A stretch of 64,000 nucleotides of DNA. Source: a candidate division WOR-1 bacterium RIFOXYB2_FULL_45_9 (GTDB lineage Bacteria > Margulisbacteria > WOR-1 > O2-12-FULL-45-9 > XYB2-FULL-48-7). Positions within the stretch are counted from its first letter, which is position 1, and each line of letters starts with the position of its first letter. Under the pieces are notes generated by a model that was given only the letters and a program-made list of their open reading frames with translations, ran no database searches and was not told where the DNA came from. Location: the NCBI GenBank assembly GCA_001771575.1, contig MEUD01000001.1, forward strand, positions 479,277-543,276. Reading direction: 5' to 3'. Position numbers and translations under genes: made by a program. Shown piece after piece: positions 1 through 8,125 of this stretch.

Positions 1-215
1 TCCCCTCCCCCCTTGATCACATCCCATTTGACCTTAAGACCAAGTTCATTATAAAGAGGGACGGTCCGATGGAGCATTTCCGCCACACCGCCGCCAACCG
101 AAGTTGAATTGACCATTTTGACGGTCCTTCCCCGCAAACGCTCCGCCAGAAGGAGGAGCTCGTCAAGGTTCTGTCGTCTGGTAACCTGCGCGTAATCGTT
201 GATATTGATCTTCAT
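1..215 (-). CDS. TreT-like trehalose synthase (GT4), N-terminal 71 residues only
   Basis: The ATG at 215-213 opens a frame that runs off the left edge. Residues 36-50 read VNSTSVGGGVAEMLH and are followed by a KVKWDVIKGG stretch. This is the characteristic N-terminus of retaining GT4 enzymes of the TreT type, which join NDP-glucose and glucose into trehalose. The start overlaps the DUF5752 stop as ATGA, so translation is probably coupled. It is the last visible gene of the otsA-otsB-DUF5752 operon, so the operon may offer a second route to the same solute. Only the N-terminus is visible, so a related GT4 specificity such as glucosylglycerate is possible. Confidence 0.75.
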   Translation of the reverse strand, partial: MKININDYAQVTRRQNLDELLLLAERLRGRTVKMVNSTSVGGGVAEMLHRTVPLYNELGLKVKWDVIKGGG

Positions 216-907
216 GATATTTTGATCAATCTGCTTATAATATTCATAATAAAATTACCTTTCTTTCGCGGCAGGCAAAAAGAGATGATCCGGTCGCGCA
301 ATTGATCGAGCGTCATAAAATACGGATCGAGCGCTTCGATCCTCGCGGCCAGGGCTTCGTCGTTGAAATTGCTTCTGATCCAGTTGGAAAAGTCGTTCGT
401 TTTATGGCCCAGCCTAAGCCGGGCGTCAAAAAAATGGTAGTAGATGGAGCGCATCCCGACCTGCCTCAAGGCAAGGGCGAACTCTTCGATCGTCTTCGCT
501 TCATATTTGGTCGGGATAACGATCCCGGTATTCCGCAAAAAATAAAACTCCCTCCCCGGCAGGGCCTTGCGGTTATTAGGGGACTCGGCCAAATACTTTT
601 CGACGATCGCGATCAAAGCCTGACGAAGCGTTTCCAGGTCGGTCACTTCCTTAATGTTGACCGAAGCGAGCTTTTCCGCCAGCGGAGTCTCCTCCAGCTC
701 TTCCGAGACCCAGCGGGCAAAATCGTTTGAATATTGTCCCGGGGCGAATGAGTATTCGCGAAAGGCGTGATGGACATGATAAAAAATGGATGAAGCGTCG
801 ATCTCGCGCAGGATCCGCAGGAACGACGGCAGATCTTCCGCCCGGCGCCCGGTTATTTCGACCAGCAGGGACGATGTATAGAATTTAAATGGGACCATGG
901 CGTTCAC
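212..907 (-). CDS. DUF5752 family protein, internally duplicated
   Basis: A 231-residue protein without signal peptide or membrane segment. It has two visibly homologous halves. Residues 40-63 hold SIFYHVHHAF then NDF; residues 154-173 hold SIYYHFFDAR then NDF. Each half ends in a helix-rich stretch. From memory DUF5752 proteins sit beside trehalose or glucosylglycerol genes, as here, but I know of no assigned biochemical role. The start is GTG, overlapping the otsB stop as GTGA; an internal ATG three codons on (898-896) is the alternative. A regulator or scaffold of the solute enzymes is inference from context only. Confidence 0.75.
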   Translation of the reverse strand: MNAMVPFKFYTSSLLVEITGRRAEDLPSFLRILREIDASSIFYHVHHAFREYSFAPGQYSNDFARWVSEELEETPLAEKLASVNIKEVTDLETLRQALIAIVEKYLAESPNNRKALPGREFYFLRNTGIVIPTKYEAKTIEEFALALRQVGMRSIYYHFFDARLRLGHKTNDFSNWIRSNFNDEALAARIEALDPYFMTLDQLRDRIISFCLPRKKGNFIMNIISRLIKIS

Positions 908-1629
908 GCGAACCTCCCGATCAAACGATATACGTCGCCGATCGTCCCCAGCCTGCGGTCGGCGGCCGTTCGCCCTCCTCTTCCGACTAAAATGGAGAGC
1001 CCTTTTCCCTTAAGCGCCTTAAAAGCATCCTCGTCGGTCTTGTCATCTCCGATATAGATCGGCTGGTAGGCCGACAGCTTAAGTTCCTTGATAAGCCACA
1101 GGACCGCCCTTCCCTTGTCCCAATCGAGCGGCGGGCGAACTTCGTAAACCGCTTTGCCACGGGTTACTTTGACCGCTTTCCGCCAGCGTTTCATTATTTC
1201 GGCAAAGAGCCGGTAAAACTCCTTAAGTTTTGTTTTCGCGATCATCCGGTAATGCACGCTTAAAGTCAGACCTTTGTTTTCGATGAGGCATCCTTTTATC
1301 TTAAGCCCCTTTTGCAACGCGTCATTGATCAACCGCATGACCTTGAGATGTTTTTTCGCTCCGGCAACAGTCCGGTGTTTCCCTCCAACTTCCATCTCAA
1401 AGCCGTGGTTTCCGACATAAATAAAGCCCGGGATCCCGACCAGGCGTTTGAGGACATCAAGCTTGCGGCCGGAAATAATGACCGTCTTAACCAGCGGCTG
1501 ACCAAGCAAACGTCGCAGTTTTCCCCTGTTTGCCTCCGTAAGCCGCGCTTTTTCCGGCCGGCTCCTGATCGGCGTCAGGGTACCGTCAAAATCAAGAAAT
1601 AAAAGGATCTTATTTGAATTAGCCGTCAT
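904..1629 (-). CDS. otsB: trehalose-6-phosphate phosphatase (HAD-IIB)
   Basis: A 241-residue HAD phosphatase of the OtsB family, expected to dephosphorylate trehalose 6-phosphate in the cytoplasm. Motif I is DFDGTLTP at residues 13-20 (nucleophile D13, acid/base D15). ISGR lies at 52-55, GNHG at 73-76, the motif III lysine near 172, and GDDKTDEDAF (motif IV) at 194-203. I chose the ATG at 1629, just after the otsA stop at 1632; an in-frame start at 1674 would overlap otsA by 43 nt. Glucosylglycerol-phosphate phosphatase is an alternative because the substrate depends on the partner synthase. Confidence 0.88.
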   Translation of the reverse strand: MTANSNKILLFLDFDGTLTPIRSRPEKARLTEANRGKLRRLLGQPLVKTVIISGRKLDVLKRLVGIPGFIYVGNHGFEMEVGGKHRTVAGAKKHLKVMRLINDALQKGLKIKGCLIENKGLTLSVHYRMIAKTKLKEFYRLFAEIMKRWRKAVKVTRGKAVYEVRPPLDWDKGRAVLWLIKELKLSAYQPIYIGDDKTDEDAFKALKGKGLSILVGRGGRTAADRRLGTIGDVYRLIGRFA

Positions 1630-1631
1630 TC

Positions 1632-3101
1632 TTACGCCAATCGGAGCAGGGCCTGGATTATTTTCCCCGCCCACTTGTAGATGTTGCTTTCGGCGATCAT
1701 CTCTTTCATTTTCAAATTGCGCTTTTCTTTCTCTTCCGGCGGCATCTCCAGCGCGGTCTTGATCTTTTCGGCAAAACTGTCGGAAGCGTAGGGGTTGATC
1801 AAAACGGCGTCGGTCAGCTCCCTGGCCGAACCGGTGAAACGGGACAAGATCAGCATCCCCTTTTTAGGGTCGGTCGCCGCCACAAACTCCTTGGCGACCA
1901 GGTTCATCCCGTCGTGCAGGGAAGAAACGACACAAATATCGGCCATCCGGTAAAGGACGATCAATTCTTTGGGAGAAAAATGGCGGCGGAGCATGACGAT
2001 CGGCTGCCAGCTGTCGCTGCTGTATTTCCAGTTTATCTGCTCGACCACGGCGTTGATCTCGTCGTTCAATTCCTTATATTTTTTAATGTGGATGCGGCTC
2101 AAGACCCCGGCCTGAAGAAAAGTGAATTTCCCCAGGTATTCAGGATATTTTTCCAGGAACTTATCGATCGCCCTGAACCGTTCCAGTATCCCCTTGGTGT
2201 AGTCAATGCGATCGGTCCCGATACCGATAAACTGGGCGGTCAGGTTGTACTCTTTCTTGATCCGCTCGATCTGCTCCGGAATATCTGGGGAGGAAGCATC
2301 TTTTTGGATCTGGTCAAAATCGACGCTGATCGGAAAGGGCCGGACCAATGTTTCTCTCCCGCCGGAAACGACACTGGAGCTGACCCGGTCAGCCCTGACC
2401 TCAAGGGTCTGGTCGACGGTGCTCAAGAAATTATCGGTGTGATAATGAATATGGAAACCGAGAAGATCGGCGCCAAGCATCCCGTTTAAGATCTCCTCTT
2501 TCCAGGGATTGATCCGAAAAGCCTCGGGATTGGGCCAGGGAATATGCCAGAACAGCGCGCTCTTGATCTCCGGATTTGCCTCCCGTAATAATTTAGGGAG
2601 GAGGGCCAAATGATAGTCCTGGATAAAAACAAACGCCTTTTGGCCGGCAACTTCGTCGATGATCGTTTTGGCGAATTTTTCGTTGACCGCTTTGTAGTGA
2701 AGCCAATCGGCCTCTTCAAAAGTCGGCTTATTGTAGACAATGTGGCAGAGAGGCCAGAGGGTTTCGTTGGAAAAGCCGTAATAGTAGCCGGTCTCTTCCG
2801 CTTTGTTAAGCCAGATCCGGCGAAGGGAATATTTTGGATCTTCGGGCGGGACCCTAACCTTGTTTTTTTCATCAACCACCTGGCGATCGGCATCGCCGCT
2901 CCCGTGCGCGATCCAGGTGCCGCCGCTGGCCCGCAGTACCGGATCAAGAGCCATGGTCACACCGCTGGCCGGGATCATGCACTTTACCCCTTCCAGTGTC
3001 TTTTTATGGATAAACGGTTCACGATTGGAAACAACAATAAAGTGAGAGCCGTTAAGCTTTTCTTCGATCAATTGTTTTAGAGTCTCCCGGGTCCATTCCA
3101 T
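1632..3101 (-). CDS. otsA: trehalose-6-phosphate synthase-like GT20
   Basis: A 489-residue GT20 glycosyltransferase, predicted to make trehalose 6-phosphate from NDP-glucose and glucose 6-phosphate. Visible motifs are VVSNREPF (23-30), QDYHLALLP (161-169), a histidine-rich acceptor loop GFHIHYHTDNF (215-225), GTDRIDYTKGI with the phosphate/UDP-binding R298 and K303, and a C-terminal HDGMNLVAKE nucleotide-binding motif. The length is near the family norm. An SD GGAGGGGA precedes the ATG. It heads the otsA-otsB-DUF5752-treT operon. GT20 also includes glucosylglycerol-phosphate synthases, which I cannot exclude by eye. Confidence 0.87.
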   Translation of the reverse strand: MEWTRETLKQLIEEKLNGSHFIVVSNREPFIHKKTLEGVKCMIPASGVTMALDPVLRASGGTWIAHGSGDADRQVVDEKNKVRVPPEDPKYSLRRIWLNKAEETGYYYGFSNETLWPLCHIVYNKPTFEEADWLHYKAVNEKFAKTIIDEVAGQKAFVFIQDYHLALLPKLLREANPEIKSALFWHIPWPNPEAFRINPWKEEILNGMLGADLLGFHIHYHTDNFLSTVDQTLEVRADRVSSSVVSGGRETLVRPFPISVDFDQIQKDASSPDIPEQIERIKKEYNLTAQFIGIGTDRIDYTKGILERFRAIDKFLEKYPEYLGKFTFLQAGVLSRIHIKKYKELNDEINAVVEQINWKYSSDSWQPIVMLRRHFSPKELIVLYRMADICVVSSLHDGMNLVAKEFVAATDPKKGMLILSRFTGSARELTDAVLINPYASDSFAEKIKTALEMPPEEKEKRNLKMKEMIAESNIYKWAGKIIQALLRLA

Positions 3102-3124
3102 TAATATCCCCTCCGACTTCTTTT

Positions 3125-3154
3125 AGTATCCCCTTTCAAACAGGAGTTTGTCAA
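3125..3154 (-). promoter_or_regulatory. sigma70-type promoter for the otsA operon
   Basis: A perfect -35 TTGACA lies at 3154-3149, then an 18-nt spacer and a -10-like GATACT at 3130-3125. The otsA ATG is at 3101 with an SD between. The -10 matches consensus at only four positions, so this rests mainly on the -35. Confidence 0.45.
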
Positions 3155-3159
3155 GAAGG

Positions 3160-4203
3160 CTAGAAACTCCAGGTCAGTCTGGCCATTAAAAGTGTTCCCG
3201 CTTTTTCGTATTCCGATCCGGCTCCCCCGCGGCTAAAAAGGGCTTCCAGGTTCAGATCAAGCTCTTCTCTTAAGCTCCTGGTCAAAGCGGGATAAAAAAT
3301 AAAGCTCCGGTCATCCAGATTAGTTAGAAGTGATACCCGGATCCCGGTCAGTTCGTCCAAAGTTTTGTTGGCGCTTAAGAAAAGATAGTTGATCGCCAGC
3401 TGGCTGATCGTTCCATTTCGCAAGGCGGTCCAATCATAGTCTGCCGATGACTTTTTGCCAAAACCATTGAAAAAATACTCCAAGTTCAGGCCAATACCGC
3501 TCTCCAGGGTGTAATCGCACCCCCAGACCGATTGTATATAATGTGTGGCTCCGACCGGCCTTTTGAAAGCAAGCTCACTTCTGACCCCCAGGCCAAGCAG
3601 TTCCCCTACCGCGTCAAACCCTCCCTGGTCGCCGCTCCCAAAGTCGACGTAGCTGACTGCCAGGTCAAAAAGCCCGACAGTATTCTTGACCCTTCCTCCC
3701 TTTTTGGCGCTCGGGCCGGAGGTCGCGTAAAGATCGAGTGAGGCGGCCGGGCCAAGAGGAGCTTCACAGCGGATCGCTTCAACGTTGCTTTCGTCCTCTT
3801 CTTTGACCGCGAAGGAAAGGACAAAGGGATTGAAAATATCGGTCGGGTTCCAAATATAGCCGCTCCCCCAGGCGATCCGCTGTTTTCCGGCGGTCAGGTT
3901 ACATAAGGAAGAATAATATTTGAGGTAAGCCCGGTCCCAGGTCAGCTGATCAAGCCCGGTCGCGCCGACCAAAGGGAGGTTGCTGGAATTAAGCAGTAAA
4001 TAGTAACGGGGTTCGAGACGGAGGGCAAGACTATCGCTCAACTTATTATCGATACGGAGCCGCAAACGGTTCAGGTCGGCCAAAACAGCGCTGCCATCCG
4101 ATCCGATCAAACCGACCAGGTCGGTCTCATAATAACCGGTAAAATCAAGTGCCCCGGCGGTTGAAGCCAGCAAGCAGAAAAGCATCAGCAAGACGCGTTT
4201 CAT
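3160..4203 (-). CDS. outer-membrane beta-barrel protein
   Basis: A 347-residue protein with a signal peptide (KR, then LLMLFCLLASTAGA, cleavage near residue 18) and many amphipathic alternating strands such as LRLRIDNKLSDSLALRLEPR. It ends in ARLTWSF; a C-terminal Phe is the usual BAM signal of barrels. A QRIAWGSGYIWNP segment resembles the aromatic strand-turn region of DUF1302/porin-like barrels. It is the last gene of the export cluster and overlaps the LolA-like gene by ATGA. The likely role is the outer-membrane end of that exporter; the cargo is unknown. Stop is TAG. Confidence 0.7.
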   Translation of the reverse strand: MKRVLLMLFCLLASTAGALDFTGYYETDLVGLIGSDGSAVLADLNRLRLRIDNKLSDSLALRLEPRYYLLLNSSNLPLVGATGLDQLTWDRAYLKYYSSLCNLTAGKQRIAWGSGYIWNPTDIFNPFVLSFAVKEEDESNVEAIRCEAPLGPAASLDLYATSGPSAKKGGRVKNTVGLFDLAVSYVDFGSGDQGGFDAVGELLGLGVRSELAFKRPVGATHYIQSVWGCDYTLESGIGLNLEYFFNGFGKKSSADYDWTALRNGTISQLAINYLFLSANKTLDELTGIRVSLLTNLDDRSFIFYPALTRSLREELDLNLEALFSRGGAGSEYEKAGTLLMARLTWSF

Positions 4204-4937
4204 TTGGTCAAACTGCTCTGGGTAAACATTTCCGCCGGGAGCGACAGGTCAAACTCCGCTTTGGTGATGATCAATTCGGTCAAGGTGTTCTGTCTAAGCA
4301 GGTTGCGCATCGACATGTAGAGCGGATAATAGCGACTGCCGTACTTCTGAACGTTCCCCAGAGTCATGACCTTCAGTTTTTTACCGGACATGGCGAAGAG
4401 CTCTTCCCTGACCGGGACAAAAAGTTCTTTGTCGACCCAGACGAGCCGCCGATAATAGGTGATCTCTTTGACCCGGGCGGTCAGGTCGACCACGAAACAG
4501 GGCCGCTGTTTGACCACCTCTTCCGAGACCAGCGTGGCGGTGTATTTATCGAGGAGGTCGCCGCTCTCCAGCGCGTCCTCGTAGCTCAAGTCGGAGCCCA
4601 TCATCGACTGGCGGAGCATATGCCCGGCGATCTTGATCGTTTTGTCGACGTCGGGAAGGTATATCCACATGTTATCTTTTAGTTTGAGGTATTTCACCCC
4701 CTGGTCGCGCGGCGGGGAAAGAAAAACGGAGAACGAACTCTCCCGCCCCTTCTGGTAGGTCCGCATAGTTTTGGTCCTGACCTCGCTCCAGATGTGGATA
4801 ATCATTTTCGCTTCCATCCGGGCGCTTTTATAGATCAAGTTTTCGTCGACCTTCCTGATGATCTCCGCTCCGGTCGCCGCGAGAACGGCGCCGGCCAACC
4901 ATGCGGCAATCGCCAGAGTAAAAAGCGTCTTCTTCAT
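4200..4937 (-). CDS. LolA-like outer-membrane lipoprotein-sorting protein (PF17131 type)
   Basis: A 245-residue exported protein with signal peptide MKKTLFTLAIAAWLAGAVLA. The core matches the LolA_like family: LKLKDNMWIYLPDVDKTIK followed by a MMGSDLSYEDAL segment near residues 130-142. This family adopts the open beta-barrel of LolA/LolB and carries lipids or lipoproteins through the periplasm. It overlaps the ATPase gene upstream (ATGA) and the barrel gene downstream (ATGA), so all three are probably co-translated. The cargo is unknown; lipoprotein or lipid transfer between membranes is the family-based expectation. Confidence 0.8.
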   Translation of the reverse strand: MKKTLFTLAIAAWLAGAVLAATGAEIIRKVDENLIYKSARMEAKMIIHIWSEVRTKTMRTYQKGRESSFSVFLSPPRDQGVKYLKLKDNMWIYLPDVDKTIKIAGHMLRQSMMGSDLSYEDALESGDLLDKYTATLVSEEVVKQRPCFVVDLTARVKEITYYRRLVWVDKELFVPVREELFAMSGKKLKVMTLGNVQKYGSRYYPLYMSMRNLLRQNTLTELIITKAEFDLSLPAEMFTQSSLTK

Positions 4938-5617
4938 TGTCTCTCGTCCGATTCGATCTGGCCGTCGCGGATCATGATCAGCCGCCGGGCGAACCGCATA
5001 ACTTTGGGGTCGTGAGTGGAAAAGATAAAGGTCGTTTTATGCTTCTGGTTCATCTCCCGCATCAGGTCAAGGATCTCCTGTCCGGTCTTGGTGTCGATGT
5101 TGGCGGTCGGCTCATCGGCCAAAACGTAATCGGGATGCTTGACCAGCGCCCGGGCGATGGCAACCCTTTGCTGTTGGCCGCCGCTCATCTCCCCCGGCCT
5201 CCGGCCAGCCAGGTCCCCTATACCGACACTCTCGAGCATCTCCATAACCCGGGTCTTGCGGTGCGCCGGCAATTCGTTGAGCAGGACAAGCGGAAATTCC
5301 ACGTTCTCAAAAGCGGTCAAGACCGGGATCAGATTAAAGCTTTGAAAGATAAAGCCAATATGATGGTTGCGGACATCGGCCAGCTGGTCGGGGTTAAGGG
5401 TGATGATGTCGTGTTCTTCGATAAAGACCTTGCCGCTGGTCGGCTTATCAAGACAGCCAAAAAGATTGAGCAAGGTGGTTTTCCCTGAACCGGATGGTCC
5501 GGCGATAGCAGTAAATTCTCCTTTTTCGATCGACAGGGTCAGTCCGCGCAAAGCGGGGACCTCGACCTTACCGACTTTATAGTTTTTGACCGCGTTCTCC
5601 ATTTTTACTACCGACAT
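4934..5617 (-). CDS. LolD/MacB-type ABC transporter ATPase
   Basis: A 227-residue ABC ATPase of the LolD/MacB/FtsE class. Walker A is GPSGSGKT at residues 40-47; the Q-loop is in IGFIFQSFNLIP; the signature SGGQQQRVAIARAL precedes Walker B YVLADEPTAN and an H-loop in STHDPKVM. The length is typical for LolD. It works with the two FtsX-type permeases encoded upstream (5630-8101). Such ATPases are mechanotransmitters that push substrate out of the inner membrane's outer leaflet rather than import it. An SD-like GGAGATGAT lies just before the ATG. Confidence 0.9.
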   Translation of the reverse strand: MSVVKMENAVKNYKVGKVEVPALRGLTLSIEKGEFTAIAGPSGSGKTTLLNLFGCLDKPTSGKVFIEEHDIITLNPDQLADVRNHHIGFIFQSFNLIPVLTAFENVEFPLVLLNELPAHRKTRVMEMLESVGIGDLAGRRPGEMSGGQQQRVAIARALVKHPDYVLADEPTANIDTKTGQEILDLMREMNQKHKTTFIFSTHDPKVMRFARRLIMIRDGQIESDERQ

Positions 5618-5629
5618 ACGATCATCTCC

Positions 5630-6865
5630 TTATATCTCTTTTAAGGACTCGGTCGGCTCCATCTTTGCCGCGCGCAGAGCGGGCGGCACGGCCGCCGCGA
5701 CCGAGAACAAGATCCCCATGCAAAAGCCAAAAAAGACGATCCCCCAGCTGAACAGGGCGTGGTAGACGGAAGAGATGGGGAAATTGATCGTCCCCATCGT
5801 TTCAAAGGTCGCGGTAAAATCGAGCCCCCTGGTCGCCAGATAATAAGCGATCCCCGAACCCCAAATCGCGCCGATAAAACTGGCGATCGTCCCGATCAGA
5901 AGGGCTTCCAGCATGACGATCCCCATAACCTGCCGGTTCTTCATCCCCAGGGCTTTCATCATGCCAATCTCCTTGGTCCGCTCCAGCACCGACATGAACA
6001 TTGTGTTGAGGATCGTGAAGCTGGCCAGAAAGAGGACCAGGAAGTAGAGCCCAGCATAAACGTTCCTGGCGATTACCATATAAAAATAAAGGAGCTCCTG
6101 CTCCTGCCACGCCTTGGCCATATATTTTCCCGGATAGGCCAGGTCCAATTTGGCCCGGATCTCTTTGGCAACTTCCGGCCCCTTGTTTTTATCCTTTATA
6201 AAAATAAAGATCTCGGTCGCCGAATTTTCCAGATCAAGGAGTTTTTGCGCCCGGTCTAAAGGGATAAAGAAGGTCGTCTTGTCCATGCTCTGCACTCCGT
6301 AGCTGAATATCCCGACGATCTTCAGGTTCATGGCGGTGATTGAGCCGTAGGCGGTCTGGGTCACCACGGTCAGGGTGTCGCCAAGTTTCAGGCCAAGCTC
6401 CCGGGCGAGGCTGGCGCCAAGATTCATCTCTTCCTTCCCCATCTCGATCATTCTCCCCTCAACGATCTTCTGGTCAAGATGGGAGATGGGACTTTCATTT
6501 TCGGGAACAATGCCGGTCCCAAAGACCGGTTTATTTTTCCCCTTGTATTCCAGGAGGACGCCGAACTTGATCCTTCCCACGGTAAGGGTGACGTTCCGAT
6601 CGGCGTCGGCGAGCCTGGCTACCGCCTGATAATCTTTGATGTTGGCTTCCAGAGGCAGAAGTCTTTCGCGTTTGACGTAATCGGTGTTGAGGATCCGGAC
6701 ATGGCCGTAGTTCAAACGGATCATGTTGTCAAAAAGATCGTCCATGATCCCCGAGATCAACGACCAGAGGTAGACCGCGATCATGACCGCGACCGCGATC
6801 GACAGCCCGGTCAGCACCGACCGGCGCTTGTTGCGAAAAATATTTCTTAAAGCTATTTTAAACAT
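5630..6865 (-). CDS. FtsX/MacB-type ABC permease
   Basis: A 411-residue permease with LolC/LolE/MacB topology: one N-terminal helix (about 16-40), a large periplasmic core and three C-terminal helices (about 270-400). The N-terminus ALRNIFRNKRRSVLTGLSI and the region TKEIGMMKALGMKNRQV before the second helix are FtsX-family hallmarks; the latter is the coupling helix. The C-terminus MEPTESLKEI is the usual family ending. It is adjacent to a homologous permease at 6875-8101, so the transporter is probably a heterodimer. Confidence 0.88.
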   Translation of the reverse strand: MFKIALRNIFRNKRRSVLTGLSIAVAVMIAVYLWSLISGIMDDLFDNMIRLNYGHVRILNTDYVKRERLLPLEANIKDYQAVARLADADRNVTLTVGRIKFGVLLEYKGKNKPVFGTGIVPENESPISHLDQKIVEGRMIEMGKEEMNLGASLARELGLKLGDTLTVVTQTAYGSITAMNLKIVGIFSYGVQSMDKTTFFIPLDRAQKLLDLENSATEIFIFIKDKNKGPEVAKEIRAKLDLAYPGKYMAKAWQEQELLYFYMVIARNVYAGLYFLVLFLASFTILNTMFMSVLERTKEIGMMKALGMKNRQVMGIVMLEALLIGTIASFIGAIWGSGIAYYLATRGLDFTATFETMGTINFPISSVYHALFSWGIVFFGFCMGILFSVAAAVPPALRAAKMEPTESLKEI

Positions 6866-6874
6866 TCGACCCCC

Positions 6875-8101
6875 TCACGCTTTCCTCAACGCCTCGGTCG
6901 GCTCCATTTTACTCGCTACCCGGGCGGGATATATACTGGTCAGGGAGGAGATCACGATCCCGGAAACAAAAGCGATCGCGATCATCTTTATGTTCCAGAC
7001 CCCGCGCGACACACCGGTGACGCGATATCCGATATCCCCCACGTCCCTCATCACAAAACCCCAGTCAAATCCGTATTGAACGAAAGGAATGTTGACCAGA
7101 ACGCCGAGCAAACAGCCGGTGATACTCCCCAGGATACCGATCATCGCCCCTTCCAGTACGAATAACCTGATTATTTGTCCGCGCCTCATCCCCAGGGCGG
7201 CCATCATCCCGATCTCACGGGTCCGCTCAAAAGCGGCCAGCAGAATCGTGTTGCTGATGCCGATCAAAGCGATCACAAAAACGCTGAACAAAACAAACGA
7301 GGTCCCCCCGCGTTTAGCCTTGGCAATGGCGACTACATCAGCCGCCAAATCCTTCCAGGTGGCGATCTCCATCCCAGGGACCTCCCTGGCCAGTCTGGCC
7401 CGAAACTCTTCTATCCTGGCCGGCTCTTTTAATTTAATATCGATCTCGGTCACCCCTCTCCCCATGTCCAATGAGTCTTGCCCCACTCCCAGAGGGATCA
7501 CCACCGCCGACCAATCAATCTTGGGATCTTCGGTCTTGAGGATCCCTTTGATCCGCAGATCGATCGCCTGGTAGGTATCGTATTTGGTCCGGGTCAGGAC
7601 GGTCAAATAATCCCCCACATCGACACCAAAATCATCCGCCAACCCTTCGCCCACCAGCATCGCCGCTTCCCCGCTCCTCAGGAACTCCCCTTTGGCCACC
7701 GCTTGCCGCAAAAGAAAAACCGATTGGTCGTCGGCCGGATTGACCGCGATCCCGACGGCCGGATATTGGTCGATCCCGTCCGAAAGCATGATCCTAAAAT
7801 TAATGCGGGAGGTCACCCCAGCGACATCAGGGTCCTCCCCGACCTTTTTGATGATGGGAGCCGGATCGGCGATCGCTTTGTCGAGAGGAAAGTTCTCTTC
7901 GTCTTCCCGATATCCCCGGTCAAAGATCTTAATATGGCCGGTCTCATAATTAATGATCCGATCGAACGATTCCTGATCGATCCCGGTCAGCATGGAATCA
8001 ATGATTATCAGGAACATCAGGCCAAGGGCGATCGACAGGAAGGTCAAAAAAGTCCGGCTAAAATTGCGGAAAATATTTCTAAAAGCCAGTTTTATCAGCA
8101 T
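6875..8101 (-). CDS. FtsX/MacB-type ABC permease, partner subunit
   Basis: A 408-residue paralogue of the next permease. The start LAFRNIFRNFSRTFLTFLSIA, the coupling-helix region TREIGMMAALGMRRGQI and the end MEPTEALRKA mirror its neighbour. One N-terminal and three C-terminal membrane helices flank a periplasmic domain of about 220 residues. It is the first gene of the export unit, 24 nt downstream of the P-type ATPase stop, so it may be transcribed with that gene. The two permeases differ mainly in the periplasmic domain, as in LolC/LolE where one subunit recruits the carrier. Confidence 0.88.
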   Translation of the reverse strand: MLIKLAFRNIFRNFSRTFLTFLSIALGLMFLIIIDSMLTGIDQESFDRIINYETGHIKIFDRGYREDEENFPLDKAIADPAPIIKKVGEDPDVAGVTSRINFRIMLSDGIDQYPAVGIAVNPADDQSVFLLRQAVAKGEFLRSGEAAMLVGEGLADDFGVDVGDYLTVLTRTKYDTYQAIDLRIKGILKTEDPKIDWSAVVIPLGVGQDSLDMGRGVTEIDIKLKEPARIEEFRARLAREVPGMEIATWKDLAADVVAIAKAKRGGTSFVLFSVFVIALIGISNTILLAAFERTREIGMMAALGMRRGQIIRLFVLEGAMIGILGSITGCLLGVLVNIPFVQYGFDWGFVMRDVGDIGYRVTGVSRGVWNIKMIAIAFVSGIVISSLTSIYPARVASKMEPTEALRKA

Positions 8102-8125
8102 ACTCGTTTTTCTTTCCCGTGTTCA

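Noticed and set aside
1629-1674. Longer otsB start
   Set aside because: Would overlap otsA by 43 nt and adds residues before the HAD motif without similarity; the ATG at 1629 is the better start.
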